Positions 21,550 to 23,447 of a DNA stretch of 23,447 nucleotides are shown here, piece after piece. The notes beneath the pieces are model-generated. The model did not search any database, was not told the DNA's origin, and worked only from the letters and a program-made list of their open reading frames with translations. Position 1 is the stretch's first letter. Each line of letters starts with the position of its first letter. The stretch lies in the IMG/VR virus record IMGVR_UViG_3300035230_000136, positions 1 to 23,447 of that record, one strand, 5' to 3'. Source of the stretch: a virus. A program made the position numbers and the translations under genes.

Positions 21550-23447
21550 TATGCTGTGACTCCCGTCCGACCTTGTTTGCGATAAGCATGGTCAATCATG
21601 CCGACAATGTGCTTCTGATTCTTCATCAGAAATGCTGTGCCGCTTTGCGTATCGACCGCATTGATTTGGAATGTGACATTGAGCGAACTATTATCCTGCT
21701 GTGATGCACCTAGTTTATCATTTGGCACAATCGTTCCCGATGTTCTTGGAACAAATAACTCTGCCCCTCTCTCACCGACAATATACGGTGTGCGACTTGA
21801 AACTGATCCGCCTTTGGCTTTTTTCTCTAGAGTCCAACCACTATTTTTGGCAGGCATCTTTGGTTTTCCCGTCATATCATCAAACAGTTTACCGAGGTCG
21901 TTCATTTTTCCTGCGCTTGCATTCAAAAATGTGTCTTGGTCATTACTTATTGGAAGTGCGGTAATGGGAGGATTGTCGCTCAAGGCGAACGTGTTTGCCG
22001 CTCCAGTTGCCTGTGGCATATTAAATGAAGCGACTGCGCTCTTAACCAATCCAATACTAGCGAGTATGGCTCGTAATATTAAGGTTTTCATAATCATTGC
22101 GGCAATATCAATCAAAATTGACTTCGCAAAATCTTTAAACGATGCCTTTCCTGTCGCCATTGCTTCAGCCATTCCTCTACCTAGATTAGTAGCAAAACTG
22201 TTTCCCAGATTAGCCACCGCTTTATCTGTGTCACCAATATCTTTATTTAACGCCATAAGTTCAGCCCTTACGCCGTCAAATGTTGGAGTTTGCATCTCAA
22301 AAAGATCATCTGTTGGTGGTTTAATATTAGGATCGGATACATCCCACTGCAAATCAAGCATTCCTTGACTAGACTCTATGAGGTCTTTTGTCTTTTCATC
22401 TACAGCAGTTAACTCAGTTAAATAGTCTGACGCGGCTTTTGATGATGCTAAAAATGCGTCATGAACCACTTTTTGAAATGTGGTCAGACTCTCGCTAACC
22501 TTTAAATTAGACTTGAACATCCAGTTCATGAAGTCAACATACGCTGTAGTTATTGAAAGCAACCCGGTTATAGCGGCATCTCGCATCAAATCTATTCCGG
22601 CGGCTACCCCTAAAGCCGCAAGGTATAAATACTTACCTGCTTTGACAACAGCCTTACTGAACGCTTGTAGCCAAGGTTCTTTTAGAACTTCGCGTAAATC
22701 CTTAATATAACCGGTGAATGCTCTGATGCCATCTGCCATTGCGTCAAAAACACCGGTATTGCCTATGGCAACAAGAAAGTAATTCCACTCGTTAGTCATT
22801 CGTTCAAATGCCGCGCCTGCTTGCTTTGACGCTCTTACCGCAACACTTTCAAACTTCGTTTGTAGAACTGTTGCTAATTTCGGCAATAGATCAACCGCAA
22901 GGATTTTCCCCTGCTCCAACATCTTTGACATCTCAGCAGTAGTCAGCCCCATAGCTTTTGCCGCCATTGGAAAAGCGCCCGGTAAATGCTCTCCAAGTTG
23001 ACCCCTTAACTCCTCGGCTTGTACGTTGGCTTTTGATAACATTTGCTCTAAAGCCTTGAGTGTTAAGCGTGTATTTTCCGAACTTAACCCCATTGCGGCG
23101 GCGGCGGTTGCTACAGAACTAAACACCCTATCCGATGTTTGTAATTCCATTCCGGTTTCTTTTGCGGCAATGGAAAACTTCTTGTAAGCGTCAGCAGTCG
23201 CAATAAAATTTATTCCAAGTCGATCTGATAGTGTTTTAATCTTCTCGACTTCTTTCCTAGCCGCACCAATAGAACCGGTTGACGCAATCATGGAGTTCAT
23301 GAAAGCATCCATGCGTCTATTTGCAGTAAATACTGATTTTGCTAACAAGCCAAAACCGGCGGCGGCTCCGGCTAATCCGGCGGCAGGAATCGACCCTAGA
23401 GATGCGTTAAGCTGAACTGCTTGCAATTTAGCATTACGCAACACTCT
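21549..23447 (-). CDS. Tape measure protein, C-terminal 632 residues (cut by right edge)
   Basis: The open frame continues through the right edge. The region about 35-210 is the tape measure N-terminal domain found in lambda-H-like proteins: NSMIASTGSIGAARKEVEKI, LGINFIATADAYKKFSIAAK, VQAEELRGQLGEHLPGAFPM, AAKAMGLTTAEMSKMLEQGK. Hydrophobic helices follow (AMIMKTLILRAILASIGLV). Near the end, AKGGSVSSRTPYIVGERGAE, LFVPRTSGTIVPN is the hallmark of tape measure C-termini. It sets tail length and probably takes part in DNA passage. A good part of the N-terminus may be missing, since GTG at 23444 is only the first start codon visible. Confidence 0.88.
   Translation of the reverse strand, partial: RVLRNAKLQAVQLNASLGSIPAAGLAGAAAGFGLLAKSVFTANRRMDAFMNSMIASTGSIGAARKEVEKIKTLSDRLGINFIATADAYKKFSIAAKETGMELQTSDRVFSSVATAAAAMGLSSENTRLTLKALEQMLSKANVQAEELRGQLGEHLPGAFPMAAKAMGLTTAEMSKMLEQGKILAVDLLPKLATVLQTKFESVAVRASKQAGAAFERMTNEWNYFLVAIGNTGVFDAMADGIRAFTGYIKDLREVLKEPWLQAFSKAVVKAGKYLYLAALGVAAGIDLMRDAAITGLLSITTAYVDFMNWMFKSNLKVSESLTTFQKVVHDAFLASSKAASDYLTELTAVDEKTKDLIESSQGMLDLQWDVSDPNIKPPTDDLFEMQTPTFDGVRAELMALNKDIGDTDKAVANLGNSFATNLGRGMAEAMATGKASFKDFAKSILIDIAAMIMKTLILRAILASIGLVKSAVASFNMPQATGAANTFALSDNPPITALPISNDQDTFLNASAGKMNDLGKLFDDMTGKPKMPAKNSGWTLEKKAKGGSVSSRTPYIVGERGAELFVPRTSGTIVPNDKLGASQQDNSSLNVTFQINAVDTQSGTAFLMKNQKHIVGMIDHAYRKQGRTGVTA

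Noticed and set aside
21637-22368. 243-codon open frame on the plus strand
   Set aside because: It is fully inside the tape measure gene on the other strand, has no family features, and its composition follows the antisense of Ala/Ser-rich coding sequence.

Overview
The window looks like about half of the genome of a temperate, tailed (siphovirus-type) phage of a Gram-negative and probably marine bacterium. Evidence for this: lambda/GTA-style tail genes (tape measure, a DUF2163-type protein, a DUF6950/NlpC-P60-like protein, a J-like tip protein); several small structural proteins of kinds I know from marine phage genomes; an outer-membrane-type lipoprotein in the lysis region; and a repressor, Cro and tyrosine integrase. 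The host cannot be named from the sequence. No clear bacterial gene, rRNA, tRNA, CRISPR array or insertion sequence is visible.

Layout. Positions 1-583 (minus strand) hold the start of a replication-type winged-helix protein, cut by the left edge, and a small Cro-like repressor, with a strong intrinsic terminator between them. Positions 584-1159 are the genetic switch: a CI-like HTH repressor on the plus strand and three copies of a 17-bp operator, one in front of cro and two in front of the rightward operon. Positions 1160-5479 (plus strand) are a compact early operon: an RHH/zinc-ribbon protein, an acidic protein, an ERF-type annealing protein, an SSB-like protein with the DDDIPF tip, several small unknowns, a double zinc-finger protein, an HTH protein, a DUF4224 protein and a tyrosine integrase. 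Positions 5480-5693 are non-coding, with four copies of GTTAGACA, and are the likely attP. Positions 5694-7910 (minus) are an unusual lysis cassette: a GH24 lysozyme, a lipoprotein, a class 3 lipase, two tiny single-TM proteins, an XhlA-like protein and a further membrane protein. Positions 7900-16005 (minus) hold tail fibre and appendage genes. Positions 16008-23447 (minus) hold the tail tip and the tape measure gene, which is cut by the right edge.

How it works together. If the genome is circular, all lytic genes form one leftward arm that begins at cro (583), runs off the left edge through replication and head genes not seen here, re-enters at the right edge, and passes through tail and lysis to end at the attP region. 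The repressor, recombination genes and integrase form the opposite arm (757-5479). The two arms converge on attP. Because phage genes continue unbroken on both sides of that region, the sequence is probably a free or circular phage genome rather than an integrated prophage. Nearly all late genes are translationally coupled by ATGA or TAATG overlaps.

Points of most interest. I could find no GGCC site in the whole window, and saw no GGWCC or CCWGG either, which suggests strong avoidance of restriction sites. The tip protein is divided into two genes in the middle of a fibronectin III domain. A lipase sits inside the lysis cassette. A DUF5131-type Cys-motif protein is embedded in the tail tip operon. 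The tail appendage genes use two N-terminal module types, each occurring twice.
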